Positions 1 to 10,416 of a DNA stretch of 64,000 bases are shown in pieces. Made by a program: the position numbers and the translations under genes. The notes under the pieces are model-generated. The model did not search any database and was not told where the DNA came from. It saw nothing but the letters and a program-made list of their open reading frames with translations. How positions within the stretch are numbered: the stretch's first letter is position 1; each line of letters opens with the position of its first letter. The DNA comes from Saccharospirillum sp. (lineage in GTDB: Bacteria; Pseudomonadota; Gammaproteobacteria; Pseudomonadales; Natronospirillaceae): assembly GCA_022565595.1 (NCBI GenBank), contig JAIUML010000012.1, positions 1 through 64,000 on the forward strand, written 5' to 3'.

Positions 1-3
1 AAA

Positions 4-80
4 TGGCGCGCCCGGCACGATTCGAACGTGCGACCGCCTGGTTCGTAGCCAGGTACTCTATCCAGCTGAGCTACGGGCGC
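4..80 (-). tRNA. tRNA-Arg (anticodon ACG)
   Basis: Read on the minus strand this is a complete 77-nt cloverleaf. The acceptor stem GCGCCCG pairs with CGGGCGC, the D arm contains AGCTCAGC, the anticodon loop reads CTACGAA with anticodon ACG, the T loop is TTCGAAT, and the 3' CCA is encoded. It lies downstream of tRNA-Ser and csrA on the same strand, an arrangement known from pseudomonads, so it may be processed from one transcript with them. Confidence 0.96.
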
Positions 81-185
81 TTTACAGCTCCCTTTACATC
101 ACCCAAAGGTGAGATCAGGGAAAGTACGTTCTGATCAGGAAGAGTTTAGACGGCATACTACACCAACTTTCCTGCGTCAGAAACG

Positions 186-275
186 TGGCGGAGAGAGAGG
201 GATTCGAACCCTCGATGAGATTTCTCCCATACGCCCTTAGCAGGGGCGCGCCTTCAGCCACTCGGCCATCTCTCC
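186..275 (-). tRNA. tRNA-Ser (anticodon GCT)
   Basis: This 90-nt minus-strand gene has the long variable arm of a class II tRNA. The acceptor stem GGAGAGA pairs with TCTCTCC, the anticodon loop CTGCTAA gives anticodon GCT (AGC/AGU codons), the T arm reads GGTTCGAATCC, and CCA is encoded. It sits between csrA and tRNA-Arg. Confidence 0.96.
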
Positions 276-383
276 AAACAACGGCGCGCATGTTACCACG
301 TTTTTCTCAAATGAAAAGGAAAAACTTCAATAAAATTAAGCGATTAGCTCAATTCCATGAAACACGCACGCAGCCATAAAAGC

Positions 384-578
384 TCAGACGTCGTCATCAC
401 CTTCTGGCTGTCCCATCTCGCGCTGGATGCGTTGATAGATTTCTTCACGGTGAACCGCGACATCTTTCGGGGCGTTCACACCTATACGGACCTGATTGCC
501 TTTGACTCCGAGCACAGTCACGGTAACTTCGTCACCAATCATCAGGGTTTCACCGACACGGCGAGTTAGTATCAACAT
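384..578 (-). CDS. csrA: Carbon storage regulator CsrA/RsmA
   Basis: Encodes 64 residues of the RNA-binding global regulator CsrA, a homodimer that binds GGA motifs in mRNA leaders to control translation and stability. The protein begins [18 protein letters not shown] and carries the family-typical [10 protein letters not shown] segment near residue 43. I chose the ATG at 578 because AGGAG lies 7 nt upstream and the homology begins there; a longer reading frame to 656 has no family similarity. The C-terminal tail ends in acidic residues (EGDDDV). It lies directly upstream of tRNA-Ser and tRNA-Arg, and lysC is the next gene upstream, as in Pseudomonas. Confidence 0.97.
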   Translation of the reverse strand: MLILTRRVGETLMIGDEVTVTVLGVKGNQVRIGVNAPKDVAVHREEIYQRIQREMGQPEGDDDV

Positions 579-845
579 CTCATATCTCCTAAGTTTTCTG
601 GAACTTTCCTGTTGTCCAGTTCCTGTATGGCTTGTCGTCGCTGTGATCGATTTCAATCGACGAAACCGGGCTCCCTCACGACAAACTCACCAGCAGTATA
701 ACCGCATACACAAAAAACAAAGTGGTCGCGCTCACATTTTGATTAATGATTTGCTCAACCACCCTTCTCTGGATGACTTCGGCCGGGGCAGCGGCTGAGG
801 CCATTCAATCTATTTCGTCAGTACAATCATCCCGTCTCGCCCGAA
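579..845. other. csrA upstream intergenic region
   Basis: Together with the hairpin at 846-871 this makes about 350 bp without a credible gene between csrA and lysC. It must hold the csrA promoter(s). I see no strong -35/-10 pair, no tandem repeat and no small ORF with a good ribosome site. Confidence 0.4.
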
Positions 846-871
846 AACGCTCTCAAGCAAAGCCTTGAGCG
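846..871 (-). terminator. Weak terminator-like hairpin after lysC
   Basis: On the minus strand CTCAAG and CTTGAG can pair around a 6-nt loop (852-857 with 864-869), with a bulged outer CG pair, followed by four T. It lies about 60 bp after the lysC stop. The stem is short, so this is only a possible terminator. Confidence 0.35.
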
Positions 872-930
872 GAATTGCTACTGGATTCTTTGAACTGACC
901 TGACATGACAGCAAATACTACCTGCCCTGC

Positions 931-2163
931 TCAGCGACTCTGTTCTCTCGCATCCAACTCGAAAGCAGAATGGAGGGCACGCACAGCTAATTCAAGGTAC
1001 TTCTCAGCAATAACGACCGAAACCTTGATTTCTGAAGTCGATATCATCTGAATATTAATATTCTCTGCAGCAAGGGTATCAAACATCTTCGACGCGACGC
1101 CGGCATGCGAACGCATTCCGACTCCGACAATAGACACCTTGGCGATGGCCGAGTCACCTCTTACCTCACGAGCGCCCAAATCATTGGCAACGTCGTTCAG
1201 GATGCTTCTGACCCGCTCAAAATCGCTGCGATGGACCGTAAACGTAAAATCCGTTGTGTTGTCGTCCGCAACGTTCTGCACGATCATGTCGACTTCGATA
1301 TTTGCAGCACTGACCGGCCCAAGAATTCGACTGGCGACACCCGGGATATCAGGCACTCCCAATACCGTCAGCTTAGCTTCGTCTCGATTAAAGGCAATAC
1401 CGGATATTACAGGTTGTTCCATTGCGTACTCTTCCTCCAGGGTAATGAGGGTACCGGGGCCATCAGCAAAACTGGACAGCACACGGAGGGGGACATTGTA
1501 TTTACCGGCAAATTCCACTGAGCGAATCTGCAATACTTTAGACCCGAGACTGGCCATTTCCAACATTTCTTCAAAGGTAATCTTGTCCAGACGCCTCGCG
1601 TTATCTACCACTCGTGGGTCCGTTGTGTAGACACCATCAACGTCGGTGTAGATCTGACATTCATCCGCTTTCAAGGAAGCTGCCAACGCCACCGCTGTTG
1701 TATCAGAGCCACCTCGGCCCAGCGTGGTGGTATTGCCAAGCTCATCCACGCCCTGAAAACCAGCGACAACAATAACGCGACCCGCATTCAAATCCTTCAG
1801 CATGGAATCAACATCGATATGTTTGATTCGCGCCTTGGTGTGAGCGCTGTCGGTCAGAATGCGAACCTGATCACCCGTATAGGAGCGCGCCGCACAGCCA
1901 CGCTTATGCAGTGCCATTGTCAACAGGGCAATGGTCACCTGCTCTCCGGTTGACAGCAGCACATCCATTTCACGCGGATTGGGTTGGTCTGAAACCTCAT
2001 TGGCGAGACTCACCAATCGATTGGTCTCTCCACTCATGGCCGATACGACGACAACCACGTCATGCCCTTCATCGCGAAAGGCTTTCACCTTATCTGCGAC
2101 ATGCGCAATCCGCTCGACTGTGCCGACTGAGGTGCCTCCAAATTTTTGAACATAAAGTGCCAT
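931..2163 (-). CDS. lysC: Aspartokinase (aspartate kinase)
   Basis: Aspartate kinase phosphorylates L-aspartate, the first step toward lysine, threonine, methionine and diaminopimelate. The 410-residue product has the N-terminal amino-acid-kinase motif KFGGTS (residues 7-12), a TLGRGGSDTTAVALA nucleotide/substrate segment near residue 147, and two C-terminal ACT domains (about 265-410) expected to give lysine/threonine feedback control. It is a single-function enzyme with no homoserine dehydrogenase domain. As in other organisms of this type, an internal start could give a separate ACT (beta) subunit; I did not identify one. It lies downstream of alaS, 86 bp away, on the same strand, and dapC and dapD of the same pathway are near 45-47 kb. 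Confidence 0.97.
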   Translation of the reverse strand: MALYVQKFGGTSVGTVERIAHVADKVKAFRDEGHDVVVVVSAMSGETNRLVSLANEVSDQPNPREMDVLLSTGEQVTIALLTMALHKRGCAARSYTGDQVRILTDSAHTKARIKHIDVDSMLKDLNAGRVIVVAGFQGVDELGNTTTLGRGGSDTTAVALAASLKADECQIYTDVDGVYTTDPRVVDNARRLDKITFEEMLEMASLGSKVLQIRSVEFAGKYNVPLRVLSSFADGPGTLITLEEEYAMEQPVISGIAFNRDEAKLTVLGVPDIPGVASRILGPVSAANIEVDMIVQNVADDNTTDFTFTVHRSDFERVRSILNDVANDLGAREVRGDSAIAKVSIVGVGMRSHAGVASKMFDTLAAENINIQMISTSEIKVSVVIAEKYLELAVRALHSAFELDAREQSR

Positions 2164-2249
2164 CTGAGCGATCTAATCCTGAAACAGTTGGTGTGGTCAC
2201 ACATGTCTGCGGACATGTACCCATAAAACAACTCTAAGCTTACAGCGCT

Positions 2250-4856
2250 TCAGCCCTGCAAAGCCTTATCCACCCAGTCGTATACTGAGCCCAGTGCTTG
2301 CTTAAGATGCTCTGGTTGGGTGCCACCGGCCATCGCCATATCTGGCTTGCCACCGCCTTTGCCTCCGACCTGTCCGGCCACATGATTGACCAGCTCACCT
2401 GCCTTGACACGCTCCGTTACATCCCGAGTCACACCAGCGGCGACCTGAACCTTGCCATCGTTAACTGTTGCCAGAACAATGACAGCCGACTTGAGCTTGT
2501 CTTTCAACTGATCCATGGTCGAGCGCAATGCCTTGGCATCTGCCCCAGCCAGCTCGGCAGCAAGCACCTTCACTCCTGCTATATCCCTGGCACTAGCAGC
2601 GAGATCAGTTCCCGCTGCTGCAGCCAGCCTGGATTTAAGCTGCTCGATGTCTTTTTCCAGTTCACGCACCCGACTTTGACTCTGACGCGCACGATCAAAT
2701 ACCTGCTCAGGGCTGCACTTGAACTCTTCGGATAGCTGTCGCAGCCGTTCGTCCTGCTGGTGAATTTGTGCCAGCGCATAGGGGCCCACCACCGCTTCAA
2801 TGCGGCGAACACCGGAGGCGATACCGCCTTCGGACAGAATTCTCAACAAACCAATATCGCCGGTACGAGCCACATGGGTACCACCACACAACTCCATCGA
2901 GAAACCATCGGTTCCCATCGACAGCACGCGCACCTGCTCATCGTATTTCTCACCAAAGAGCGCCATGGCTCCGCGCGCCTTGGCTGACTCGATGTCCATC
3001 AACTCGGTCAATACTGGCGTATTGGCCAGAATCTGCTGATTCACACGCTGCTCTATTGCCAGCAATTCCTCGACTGTCACACCCTGTAAATGAGAAAAGT
3101 CAAAACGCAGTTTATCGTAGCTGACCAGGGAGCCACGCTGCTGAACATGCTCGCCAAGAATTTCACGCAAGGCCGCATGCAACAAGTGGGTCGCACTGTG
3201 ATGTCGAGCTGTATTCTCACGCTCAGCTCGTGCCACTGTTGCGGTCAACGACTGGCCTATTCTGACCTCGCCACGGGCCACCTTGACCTGATGCAGGTGA
3301 TGCCCCTGGAGTTTGGTGCAGTCGGAGACCGTCATTGACAGGCCCTCAGCACTCAACTGGCCATGATCGCCTATCTGGCCGCCAGACTCGGCATAAAAAG
3401 GCGTCTGATCAAGGATAACTACACCCGTAGCGCCCTCAGGCAAAACATCGACCGACTCACCGTCGCGCAATAGCTTGATAACCTTGCCTTCACCGACGAG
3501 GCTGTCGTAGCCGAGGAAATGGGTTTGACCGTCCAGTTCAAGATCGAGGTCGCGCCCCATCTTGAACTTGCTGGCCGAGCGAGCGCGCTCGCGTTGCTGT
3601 TCCATTTCTCGGTCAAAGCCTGCCATATCGACATCCAGGGAGCGCTCACGGGCAACATCCGCGGTGAGATCCGCCGGGAAGCCATAGGTGTCGTAGAGAC
3701 GAAACACCAGCTCACCGGGCAACAAGGTCCCGCTGAGGTTGGCGATGCCCTCTTCCAGTACCGACATGCCATTATCCAGAGTGCGGGCGAACTGCTCTTC
3801 TTCCTGCAGTACGACCTTTTCGATATGAGCCTGCATTTTCGCAAGTTCCGGGTAAGCCTCGCCCATTTCCGCCACCAGAGCGGCTACCAGCTTGCTGAAA
3901 AAGGGTTGCGTCTGGCCCAATTTGTGGCCGTGACGGATCGCCCGGCGCATGATGCGGCGCAAGACATAGCCACGGCCTTCGTTCGAGGGCAGCACACCGT
4001 CAAGAATCAAAAAGGCACAGGACCGAATATGATCGGCAATGACTCGCAAGGATCGGTTCTCAATATCCTTGTTGCCGGTTGCTGCCATAGTGGCTTTGAT
4101 CAGATGCTGAAACAGATCGATTTCATAGTTGCTGTGAACCGACTGCAAAACGGCAGCCAGTCGCTCAAGCCCCATCCCCGTATCCACTGAAGGTTTGGGC
4201 AAGGGCATACGGGTGCCATCTTCAAGTTGGTCGTATTGCATGAACACCAGATTCCAGATCTCGATGTAGCGGTCGAGATCATCGTCCGGACTACCTGGAG
4301 GCCCTCCCGGTACGTCTGGGCCGTGATCATAGAAGACCTCGGAGCAGGGGCCGCAAGGACCGGTATCGCCCATCATCCAGAAATTGTCTTTCTCGCCCAG
4401 ACGAGACAGGCGCTCGGCGGGGACGCCAATTTCATTGATCCAGATGTCAGCCGCTTCGTCGTCGTCCTGGAATACAGTAACCCACAGCTTTTCTTTTGGC
4501 AGCTGCAGTTCTTCTGTCAGGAAGGTCCAGGCAAAGCGAATGGCATCCCGCTTGAAATAGTCACCGAAGCTGAAATTACCCAGCATTTCAAAAAAGGTAT
4601 GGTGCCTGGCGGTATAGCCGACGTTTTCAAGGTCGTTGTGTTTGCCACCCGCTCTGACGACACGCTGAGATGTCACGGCACGGCTGTAGGGCCGATGCTC
4701 CTTGCCAAGAAAAACGTCTTTGAATTGCACCATGCCGGCATTGGTGAACAGCAGCGTCGGGTCATTCCCCGGAATCAATGGGCTGCTTTCCACTTCTGTA
4801 TGGCCATTCTTGACAAAATAGTCTAAAAAGCGACGACGTATTTCTGCTGTTTTCAT
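2250..4856 (-). CDS. alaS: Alanyl-tRNA synthetase
   Basis: Charges tRNA-Ala with alanine. The 868-residue length is normal for the family. The class II catalytic core is N-terminal ([14 protein letters not shown], about residues 85-98), followed by the tRNA-recognition region. The editing domain carries the zinc/hydrolysis motifs [12 protein letters not shown] (about 560) and [11 protein letters not shown] (about 660). A C-terminal DHHA1/oligomerisation domain ends in [15 protein letters not shown]. It lies between recX and lysC, the order known from Pseudomonas. Confidence 0.98.
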   Translation of the reverse strand: MKTAEIRRRFLDYFVKNGHTEVESSPLIPGNDPTLLFTNAGMVQFKDVFLGKEHRPYSRAVTSQRVVRAGGKHNDLENVGYTARHHTFFEMLGNFSFGDYFKRDAIRFAWTFLTEELQLPKEKLWVTVFQDDDEAADIWINEIGVPAERLSRLGEKDNFWMMGDTGPCGPCSEVFYDHGPDVPGGPPGSPDDDLDRYIEIWNLVFMQYDQLEDGTRMPLPKPSVDTGMGLERLAAVLQSVHSNYEIDLFQHLIKATMAATGNKDIENRSLRVIADHIRSCAFLILDGVLPSNEGRGYVLRRIMRRAIRHGHKLGQTQPFFSKLVAALVAEMGEAYPELAKMQAHIEKVVLQEEEQFARTLDNGMSVLEEGIANLSGTLLPGELVFRLYDTYGFPADLTADVARERSLDVDMAGFDREMEQQRERARSASKFKMGRDLDLELDGQTHFLGYDSLVGEGKVIKLLRDGESVDVLPEGATGVVILDQTPFYAESGGQIGDHGQLSAEGLSMTVSDCTKLQGHHLHQVKVARGEVRIGQSLTATVARAERENTARHHSATHLLHAALREILGEHVQQRGSLVSYDKLRFDFSHLQGVTVEELLAIEQRVNQQILANTPVLTELMDIESAKARGAMALFGEKYDEQVRVLSMGTDGFSMELCGGTHVARTGDIGLLRILSEGGIASGVRRIEAVVGPYALAQIHQQDERLRQLSEEFKCSPEQVFDRARQSQSRVRELEKDIEQLKSRLAAAAGTDLAASARDIAGVKVLAAELAGADAKALRSTMDQLKDKLKSAVIVLATVNDGKVQVAAGVTRDVTERVKAGELVNHVAGQVGGKGGGKPDMAMAGGTQPEHLKQALGSVYDWVDKALQG

Positions 4857-5053
4857 GTCTTACTGACATCCTGTTCCGCGGGTGGTCTTGCTGCCTGGCA
4901 GGCACGGACTGGGAGTAATCTGAGTCGGTTACAGTTTGCCACGCAGGCAACTTCCGAGCTTAGGAACCCAAGGGGCGACAATGTTACACAGAAGGAGAGC
5001 GGCACACCAGTAGTAAGGGCGTTTCAGGGCGATAGTCTGGGGATATCAGGCGT

Positions 5054-5500
5054 CTATTCGTCTTTCAAGGTTTCGACAGCAAGGCGAATATGGTCTGGCT
5101 GGAACCCGCGCTGGCTTAGAAAGCGATAGAGCTTCGCTTTGACTTTCAGTTCAGTTATGTCCGCAGTACCCAGTTTTCGGGTAGCGACTTCTGCCGCCAA
5201 TTCGTACCAGTCGAACTGTGACTCATCGAGGACCGCATTGACCTGGGCTTCGACCCCTTTCTGGCGGGCGTCAAAACGGATGCGAACAGGCCCATGGCCA
5301 CGCTGGTGGCGACTGCGTACGAAGGCCTCAGCAAAACGTTCGTCATCCTGCAGACCCCTCTCAACCAATCGAGCCAGGGCGTCTTCTACCCGAACGTCCT
5401 CTTCCGGGTAGCGTTTGCGGAGCTTTTCCCGCAACTCCTGCTGGCTGTGTTCTCGACGGGCCAGCAGATTCAGGGCGGTATTCCAGGGGGTGTCGTTCAT
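5054..5500 (-). CDS. recX: Regulatory protein RecX
   Basis: A 148-residue RecX protein that modulates RecA filament extension and coprotease activity. It shows the three-helix repeat pattern of the family, with WNTALNLLARREHSQQELREKL at the N terminus and VERGLQDDERFAEAFVRSR at about residues 46-64. It is encoded 61 bp downstream of recA on the same strand, so it probably shares the SOS-regulated recA transcript. Confidence 0.93.
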   Translation of the reverse strand: MNDTPWNTALNLLARREHSQQELREKLRKRYPEEDVRVEDALARLVERGLQDDERFAEAFVRSRHQRGHGPVRIRFDARQKGVEAQVNAVLDESQFDWYELAAEVATRKLGTADITELKVKAKLYRFLSQRGFQPDHIRLAVETLKDE

Positions 5501-5561
5501 GATGTCTCGGCAAGACAGGGCGGCTGACCATTCGGCGCAGTGCGGCCACCCTGCTTAATCG

Positions 5562-6644
5562 TCAGGCTTCGCTGGAGGCTTCAGACTTGCCAGACTTCGC
5601 CGCTTTCGCTGGCTTTTCGTCTACGGCTTCAGCCGATTCGGTGGCTTCCACTATGGGCACGGCCTGGAAAGAGGCACGTATCTTCGCCTCGACTTCCTGT
5701 GCCATTTTCGGATTATCTTCCAGGAATTTGGCAGCGTTCGCCTTGCCCTGGCCGATCTTGTCGCCCTGATAGCTGTACCAGGCACCGGCTTTTTCAACAA
5801 AGCCTTGCTTGACGCCCAGATCAATGACCTCGCCCATATGGTAGATGCCACGGCCATAGTGAATCTGGAACTCGGCCTGCTTGAATGGCGGTGCAACCTT
5901 GTTCTTGACGACCTTGACTCGGGTTTCCGAGCCAACCACCTCGTCGCCCTCCTTGATGGTACCAATACGACGAATATCGAGCCGGACCGATGAATAGAAT
6001 TTCAGCGCATTACCACCGGTGGTGGTTTCCGGGCTACCGAACATGACTCCGATCTTCATGCGAATCTGGTTAATAAAGATGACCAGGCAATTGGCCGTCT
6101 TGATGTTGCCGGTGATTTTGCGCAATGCCTGGGACATCAGACGCGCCTGCAAGCCGACATGCTGATCACCCATATCGCCTTCGATTTCAGCCTTGGGCAC
6201 CAGGGCGGCGACTGAGTCAATTACGATGACGTCGACGGCGTTGGAGCGTACCAGCATGTCTGCAATTTCGAGCGCCTGCTCACCGGTATCCGGCTGGGAA
6301 ACCAGGAGGTCATCCACATTGACACCCAGCTTGTTGGCATAGGAAGGATCCAGAGCGTGCTCGGCGTCAACAAAGGCACAGGTGCCACCGATTTTCTGGG
6401 CTTCAGCGATCACCTGAAGGGTCAAGGTGGTTTTACCGGAGGACTCCGGGCCATAAATCTCGACCACACGACCACGGGGCAAGCCCCCTATGCCCAGAGC
6501 GATGTCCAGGCCCAGTGAGCCGGTAGAGATGGAAGGTATCTGGACGTGCTTCTGGTCGCCCATGCGCATCACCGACCCCTTGCCAAATTGGCGCTCGATT
6601 TGGCTCAGTGCCGCTGCCAGTGCTTTCTCTTTATTGACGTCCAT
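5562..6644 (-). CDS. recA: Recombinase RecA
   Basis: DNA strand-exchange ATPase and SOS coprotease, 360 residues. Walker A is GPESSGKT at residues 65-72. The conserved [19 protein letters not shown] stretch (loop L2 region) is present, as is [19 protein letters not shown] (Walker B and L1). The C-terminal tail is acidic/alanine-rich (EASSEA). It lies 89 bp downstream of pncC, and the gap holds a LexA box (6666-6681), so SOS induction is expected. recX follows. Confidence 0.99.
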   Translation of the reverse strand: MDVNKEKALAAALSQIERQFGKGSVMRMGDQKHVQIPSISTGSLGLDIALGIGGLPRGRVVEIYGPESSGKTTLTLQVIAEAQKIGGTCAFVDAEHALDPSYANKLGVNVDDLLVSQPDTGEQALEIADMLVRSNAVDVIVIDSVAALVPKAEIEGDMGDQHVGLQARLMSQALRKITGNIKTANCLVIFINQIRMKIGVMFGSPETTTGGNALKFYSSVRLDIRRIGTIKEGDEVVGSETRVKVVKNKVAPPFKQAEFQIHYGRGIYHMGEVIDLGVKQGFVEKAGAWYSYQGDKIGQGKANAAKFLEDNPKMAQEVEAKIRASFQAVPIVEATESAEAVDEKPAKAAKSGKSEASSEA

Positions 6645-6665
6645 TTTTTAACCTCTATCAACAAG

Positions 6666-6681
6666 CTGTATGAATGACCAG
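6666..6681 (-). promoter_or_regulatory. LexA (SOS) box upstream of recA
   Basis: The 16-mer CTGTATGAATGACCAG (plus strand) fits the gammaproteobacterial SOS box pattern CTG-N10-CAG, with one mismatch to CTGT-N8-ACAG. It ends 22 bp before the recA start codon, the expected operator position. Confidence 0.85.
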
Positions 6682-6733
6682 TATTCTTGCATAAAACCCC
6701 GGCGACTGACAACCCCTGATTTCGCGCTCTTGC

Positions 6734-7216
6734 TCAATGATCAGGTAAAGCGGACAGTAGCCCTTGAATAGCCGCGTCAATGGTCTGTTTGCGCACAGCA
6801 TTGCGATCGCCTGCAAACAAAAAACGTTGCGCCCACTCCTGCCCTGGCAGGATCCAGGCAATCCAGACGGTGCCGACGGGTTTCTCAATACTGCCGCCTG
6901 TGGGGCCTGCAACACCGGTGACGGCCACACCGCATTCAACGCCTGCGGCCTGAGCACCAGCGGCCACCATCGCTCGCGCGACCGGTTCACTGACCGCACC
7001 ATGCTCTGCCAACAACGAGGACGGGACACCCAACTGCTGTTTCAGCGCGTTGGAGTAGGTGATCCAGCCGCCCTCATACCAGTCCGAGCTGCCGGACAAG
7101 TCCGTCAGGGCTGCGCCGATGCCACCACCAGTACAGCTCTCCACACTGATCATGCGCCACTTGTGACGACGCAACTGTTGAGCCAATTGCTCAGCCAACG
7201 GCAAATTCTCGGTCAT
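6734..7216 (-). CDS. pncC: Nicotinamide-nucleotide amidase PncC (CinA C-terminal family)
   Basis: A 160-residue CinA C-terminal-domain protein. This family deamidates NMN to nicotinic acid mononucleotide in pyridine nucleotide salvage. Family motifs seen are SVESCTGGGIGAALTD, GGWITYSNALK and VAVTGVAGPTGGS. I placed the start at the ATG at 7216, which has AGGA 8 nt upstream; an in-frame ATG at 7225 is nearly buried in that site, and the longer frame to 7354 lacks homology. The N-terminal MoCF domain of full CinA is absent, as in E. coli PncC (YgaD). It is upstream of recA and divergent from mutS. Confidence 0.93.
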   Translation of the reverse strand: MTENLPLAEQLAQQLRRHKWRMISVESCTGGGIGAALTDLSGSSDWYEGGWITYSNALKQQLGVPSSLLAEHGAVSEPVARAMVAAGAQAAGVECGVAVTGVAGPTGGSIEKPVGTVWIAWILPGQEWAQRFLFAGDRNAVRKQTIDAAIQGLLSALPDH

Positions 7217-7289
7217 GCGTTTCATCCTGAAGTTGATTCGAATACCATGTGTCCCTTTGTCTATTCGCCCTTTGTAGAACAGGGACACC

Positions 7290-9869
7290 ATGTCAGCAAC
7301 CGGCACCAGTAAACCCCAGCACACCCCCATGATGCAACAGTACCTGAGCATCAAGGAAGCCCACCCGAATGACCTCGTGTTTTATCGCATGGGGGATTTT
7401 TATGAGCTGTTCTTCGAAGACGCCAGGTTGGCCGCAAGGCTACTGGATATCACCTTGACGCAGCGCGGGCAAAGCGGTGGAAAACCCATTCCCATGGCTG
7501 GCATTCCCTACCATGCCGCCGAGAATTACATTGCTCGCCTGGTTCGCTCGGGGCAGCGAGTCGCCATTGTGGAACAGATTGGTGACCCGAATGCCAGCAA
7601 AGGGCCGGTCGAGCGCAAGGTGGTCCGTGTGTTAACGCCCGGTACGCTCAGCGACGAGGCCTTTCTGAATGATCGCCAGGAAAACCTGTTGGCGGCCATT
7701 ATCGAAGCGGATCAGGCTTACGGGCTGGCCGCCCTGGACATGGCTTCCGGCCGCTTTACCGTCCAGACGCTGAATTCACCACTGGCCTTGCAGGCGGAAC
7801 TGGAGCGCTTACGCCCAAGCGAATTATTGTTGGTAGAAGATGAAACAGCTCCGGAGCTCAGCTTCAACCCTGCCCTGCGCCAACAGCCTATATGGCTGTT
7901 CGATCTGGATTCCGCTCTGACGCTCTTGAACCAGCAGATGGGCACGCGAGATCTCGGTGGCTTTGGGGTTCAGGACATGCCCCTGGCCTTGCGTGCAGCA
8001 GGCTGCCTGCTGAATTACGCCAGCGATACCCAGAAAGGCGCCCTGCCCCATGTTCGCGCCATTCTGCCCGAGCGCCATGATGACTCGGTCATCCTCGACG
8101 CCGCCTCACGACGTAACCTGGAGATCGACCTGAATGTACGTGGCGAAGAAGAGCACACCCTTTTTGCTTTGATGGATCACTGTTCGACCAGCATGGGCAG
8201 CCGTCTGCTGCGCCGTTGGCTGGGCCGACCTCTGCGTGACCGCAAGGTGCTGAACTTGCGCCACAATGCAATCAGCACCCTGCTGAACAACTTCGATTAC
8301 GAGGCCATACGCGACACCCTCAAGCCCATTGGGGATATAGAGCGGGTCTTGTCACGAGTCGCCCTGGGTTCGGCTCGTCCACGAGACTTGATCCGACTGC
8401 GCGAGGCCATCAGTCAGTTGCCTCAACTGCAAAGTCAGCTTGGGTCACTGGATGCGCCACGGTTGACGCAATTGCAGGCCGACCTGCACGAACGACCACA
8501 ATGGCAGGAGACGCTGAGCCTGGCCCTGGTAGAAAACCCGCCAGTGGTCATTCGGGACGGTGGCGTCATCGCCGCTGGTTTCGATGCCGAACTGGATGAA
8601 TTGCGCGGCCTGGACGACAACGCCAGTGAGTTTCTGATGAAACTGGAAACCCAGGAGAAGGAACGAACAGGCCTTTCCAGCTTGAAAGTCGGCTACAACA
8701 GAGTGCATGGCTATTACATTGAGATAGGCAAAGCCCAGGCCCGGGAAGCCCCGGTCGAGTACACCAGGCGACAAACACTCAAGAACGCCGAACGCTTTAT
8801 CACGCCCGAACTGAAAGCCTTCGAAGACAAGGCACTCAGCGCCAAAAGCCGCGCCCTGTCACGCGAAAAGTATCTGTATGAGCAACTGATCGCCGCCCTG
8901 GCAGACGACCTCACCTCCCTGCAACAGATGGCTCAAGCCCTGGCAGAGCTCGATGTGCTGGTGTGCCTGACGCAATGCGCCGATCGCTTCAACTGGTCGG
9001 CACCCGAACTGACCGACCAGGCTGAACTGCTTATTACCGAAGGGCGTCACCCTGTCGTTGAGGCGCTGTCGGAATCGCCTTTCGTTCCGAATGACCTGCA
9101 GTTGAATGAGCACAGCACATTGCACATTATTACCGGCCCGAACATGGGGGGTAAAAGCACCTTTATGCGCCAGGCCGCCATCATTGCCTTGCTCGGCCAT
9201 GTCGGCAGTTTCGTACCCGCCAAAGCCGCACGCATTGGCAGCATCGATCGAATTTTCACGCGCATGGGCTCGTCCGACGATATCGCCGGTGGTCGCTCCA
9301 CCTTTATGGTGGAAATGACTGAAACCGCCAATATTCTGCACAATGCCAGCGCCAACAGCCTGGTCATCATGGACGAAGTGGGCCGAGGCACCAGCACCTT
9401 TGATGGCCTGTCCCTGGCCTGGGCTGCGGCCTCCTGCCTGGTTGAAAAAACCCGCGCCTTGACGCTCTTCGCAACCCACTATTTCGAGATGACGGCACTG
9501 CCTGACCGTTATGCGCTGGCGTCCAATCACCATCTGGACGCCACCGAACACGACGATAAATTAGTATTCCTGCACCGCATCCAGCCCGGCCCGGCCAGCC
9601 AAAGCTTCGGCATCCAGGTCGCCCGTCTGGCTGGTGTTCCGGCAGAAGTCATAGACGCCGCCCGCACCAAACTGGGGGAACTCGAACAATTGCCAATGAC
9701 CACCAAAGGGGCAGCCATCGAGACTCGAGTGGCTGATGCACCCATCCAGGCCGATCTGTTCTCGAGCACTGCCCACCCACTGGTTGAAGCCCTGGCTGAG
9801 CTCAAGCTGGATCAGTTGTCACCACTGGAAGCACTGAATTGGCTGTATCGGCAACAAAAGGATCTGTAA
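7290..9869 (+). CDS. mutS: DNA mismatch repair protein MutS
   Basis: Recognises mismatches and small loops and starts MutL-dependent repair. The 859 residues match the MutS family length. The mismatch-reading Phe-x-Glu is visible in [11 protein letters not shown] (about residues 35-45). The ABC-type ATPase has Walker [10 protein letters not shown], the signature region [13 protein letters not shown], and Walker [16 protein letters not shown]. The C-terminal end [15 protein letters not shown] is the usual tetramerisation/interaction tail. The start has GGGA 4 nt upstream. It is divergent from pncC with about 73 bp between start codons. Confidence 0.98.
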   Translation: MSATGTSKPQHTPMMQQYLSIKEAHPNDLVFYRMGDFYELFFEDARLAARLLDITLTQRGQSGGKPIPMAGIPYHAAENYIARLVRSGQRVAIVEQIGDPNASKGPVERKVVRVLTPGTLSDEAFLNDRQENLLAAIIEADQAYGLAALDMASGRFTVQTLNSPLALQAELERLRPSELLLVEDETAPELSFNPALRQQPIWLFDLDSALTLLNQQMGTRDLGGFGVQDMPLALRAAGCLLNYASDTQKGALPHVRAILPERHDDSVILDAASRRNLEIDLNVRGEEEHTLFALMDHCSTSMGSRLLRRWLGRPLRDRKVLNLRHNAISTLLNNFDYEAIRDTLKPIGDIERVLSRVALGSARPRDLIRLREAISQLPQLQSQLGSLDAPRLTQLQADLHERPQWQETLSLALVENPPVVIRDGGVIAAGFDAELDELRGLDDNASEFLMKLETQEKERTGLSSLKVGYNRVHGYYIEIGKAQAREAPVEYTRRQTLKNAERFITPELKAFEDKALSAKSRALSREKYLYEQLIAALADDLTSLQQMAQALAELDVLVCLTQCADRFNWSAPELTDQAELLITEGRHPVVEALSESPFVPNDLQLNEHSTLHIITGPNMGGKSTFMRQAAIIALLGHVGSFVPAKAARIGSIDRIFTRMGSSDDIAGGRSTFMVEMTETANILHNASANSLVIMDEVGRGTSTFDGLSLAWAAASCLVEKTRALTLFATHYFEMTALPDRYALASNHHLDATEHDDKLVFLHRIQPGPASQSFGIQVARLAGVPAEVIDAARTKLGELEQLPMTTKGAAIETRVADAPIQADLFSSTAHPLVEALAELKLDQLSPLEALNWLYRQQKDL

Positions 9870-10026
9870 CCACCCAGAGAGTAATCGAAAACAGTTTTAT
9901 AAAAATCCATATTTATGCGTTCTGAGTATAACCACCAGGGCAAATGGTCTTAGCTGCCGCTTGAGAGCCTGGAGCCTGGTCACTAGAATACGCACACTTT
10001 TGATTTCGATTGGGGAGAATCGACCA

Positions 10027-10350
10027 ATGACCTTCGTTGTTCTGGAAAACTGCATTAAATGTAAATACACCGACTGCGTCGAAGTCTGCCCGGTCGATTG
10101 CTTCTATGAAGGCCCTAACTTCCTGGTGATCCATCCGGACGAGTGCATTGACTGCGCGCTTTGTGAACCGGAATGCCCGGCAGAAGCCATTTTGTCGGAA
10201 GACGAGGTGCCGGAAGATCAGATCGAATTCATCGAACTGAACGCCGAACTGGCGGAGGTCTGGCCAAATATCACTGAGCGCAAGGATCCCCTGCCGGAAG
10301 CGGATGAACAAAACGGCGTACCGGGTAAACGCGGAGAACTGGCGCGCTGA
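10027..10350 (+). CDS. fdxA: Seven-iron ferredoxin FdxA
   Basis: A 107-residue ferredoxin carrying a 3Fe-4S and a 4Fe-4S cluster. Cysteine motifs are [18 protein letters not shown] (N-terminal) and [16 protein letters not shown], followed by the long acidic C-terminal tail typical of the Azotobacter/Pseudomonas FdI family ([17 protein letters not shown]). The start at 10027 has GGGGAGA upstream and matches the family N terminus MTFVV. The gene is convergent with rpoS, and the two share a bidirectional terminator. Confidence 0.96.
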   Translation: MTFVVLENCIKCKYTDCVEVCPVDCFYEGPNFLVIHPDECIDCALCEPECPAEAILSEDEVPEDQIEFIELNAELAEVWPNITERKDPLPEADEQNGVPGKRGELAR

Positions 10351-10360
10351 ATCGCGGCTA

Positions 10361-10390
10361 AAAAAAGAGCGCTGATGCGCTCTTCTTTTT
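10361..10390. terminator. Bidirectional terminator between fdxA and rpoS
   Basis: The stem AAGAGCGC/GCGCTCTT (10365-10372 with 10377-10384) has a TGAT loop. It is followed by CTTTTT on the plus strand and by a T run on the minus strand, so it can end both fdxA and rpoS transcripts. Confidence 0.88.
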
Positions 10391-10416
10391 AGATATAACA
10401 AAATCCATTGGCCTGT

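Noticed and set aside
8859..9551. 230-codon minus-strand frame opposite mutS
   Set aside because: Shadow of the MutS ATPase domain.
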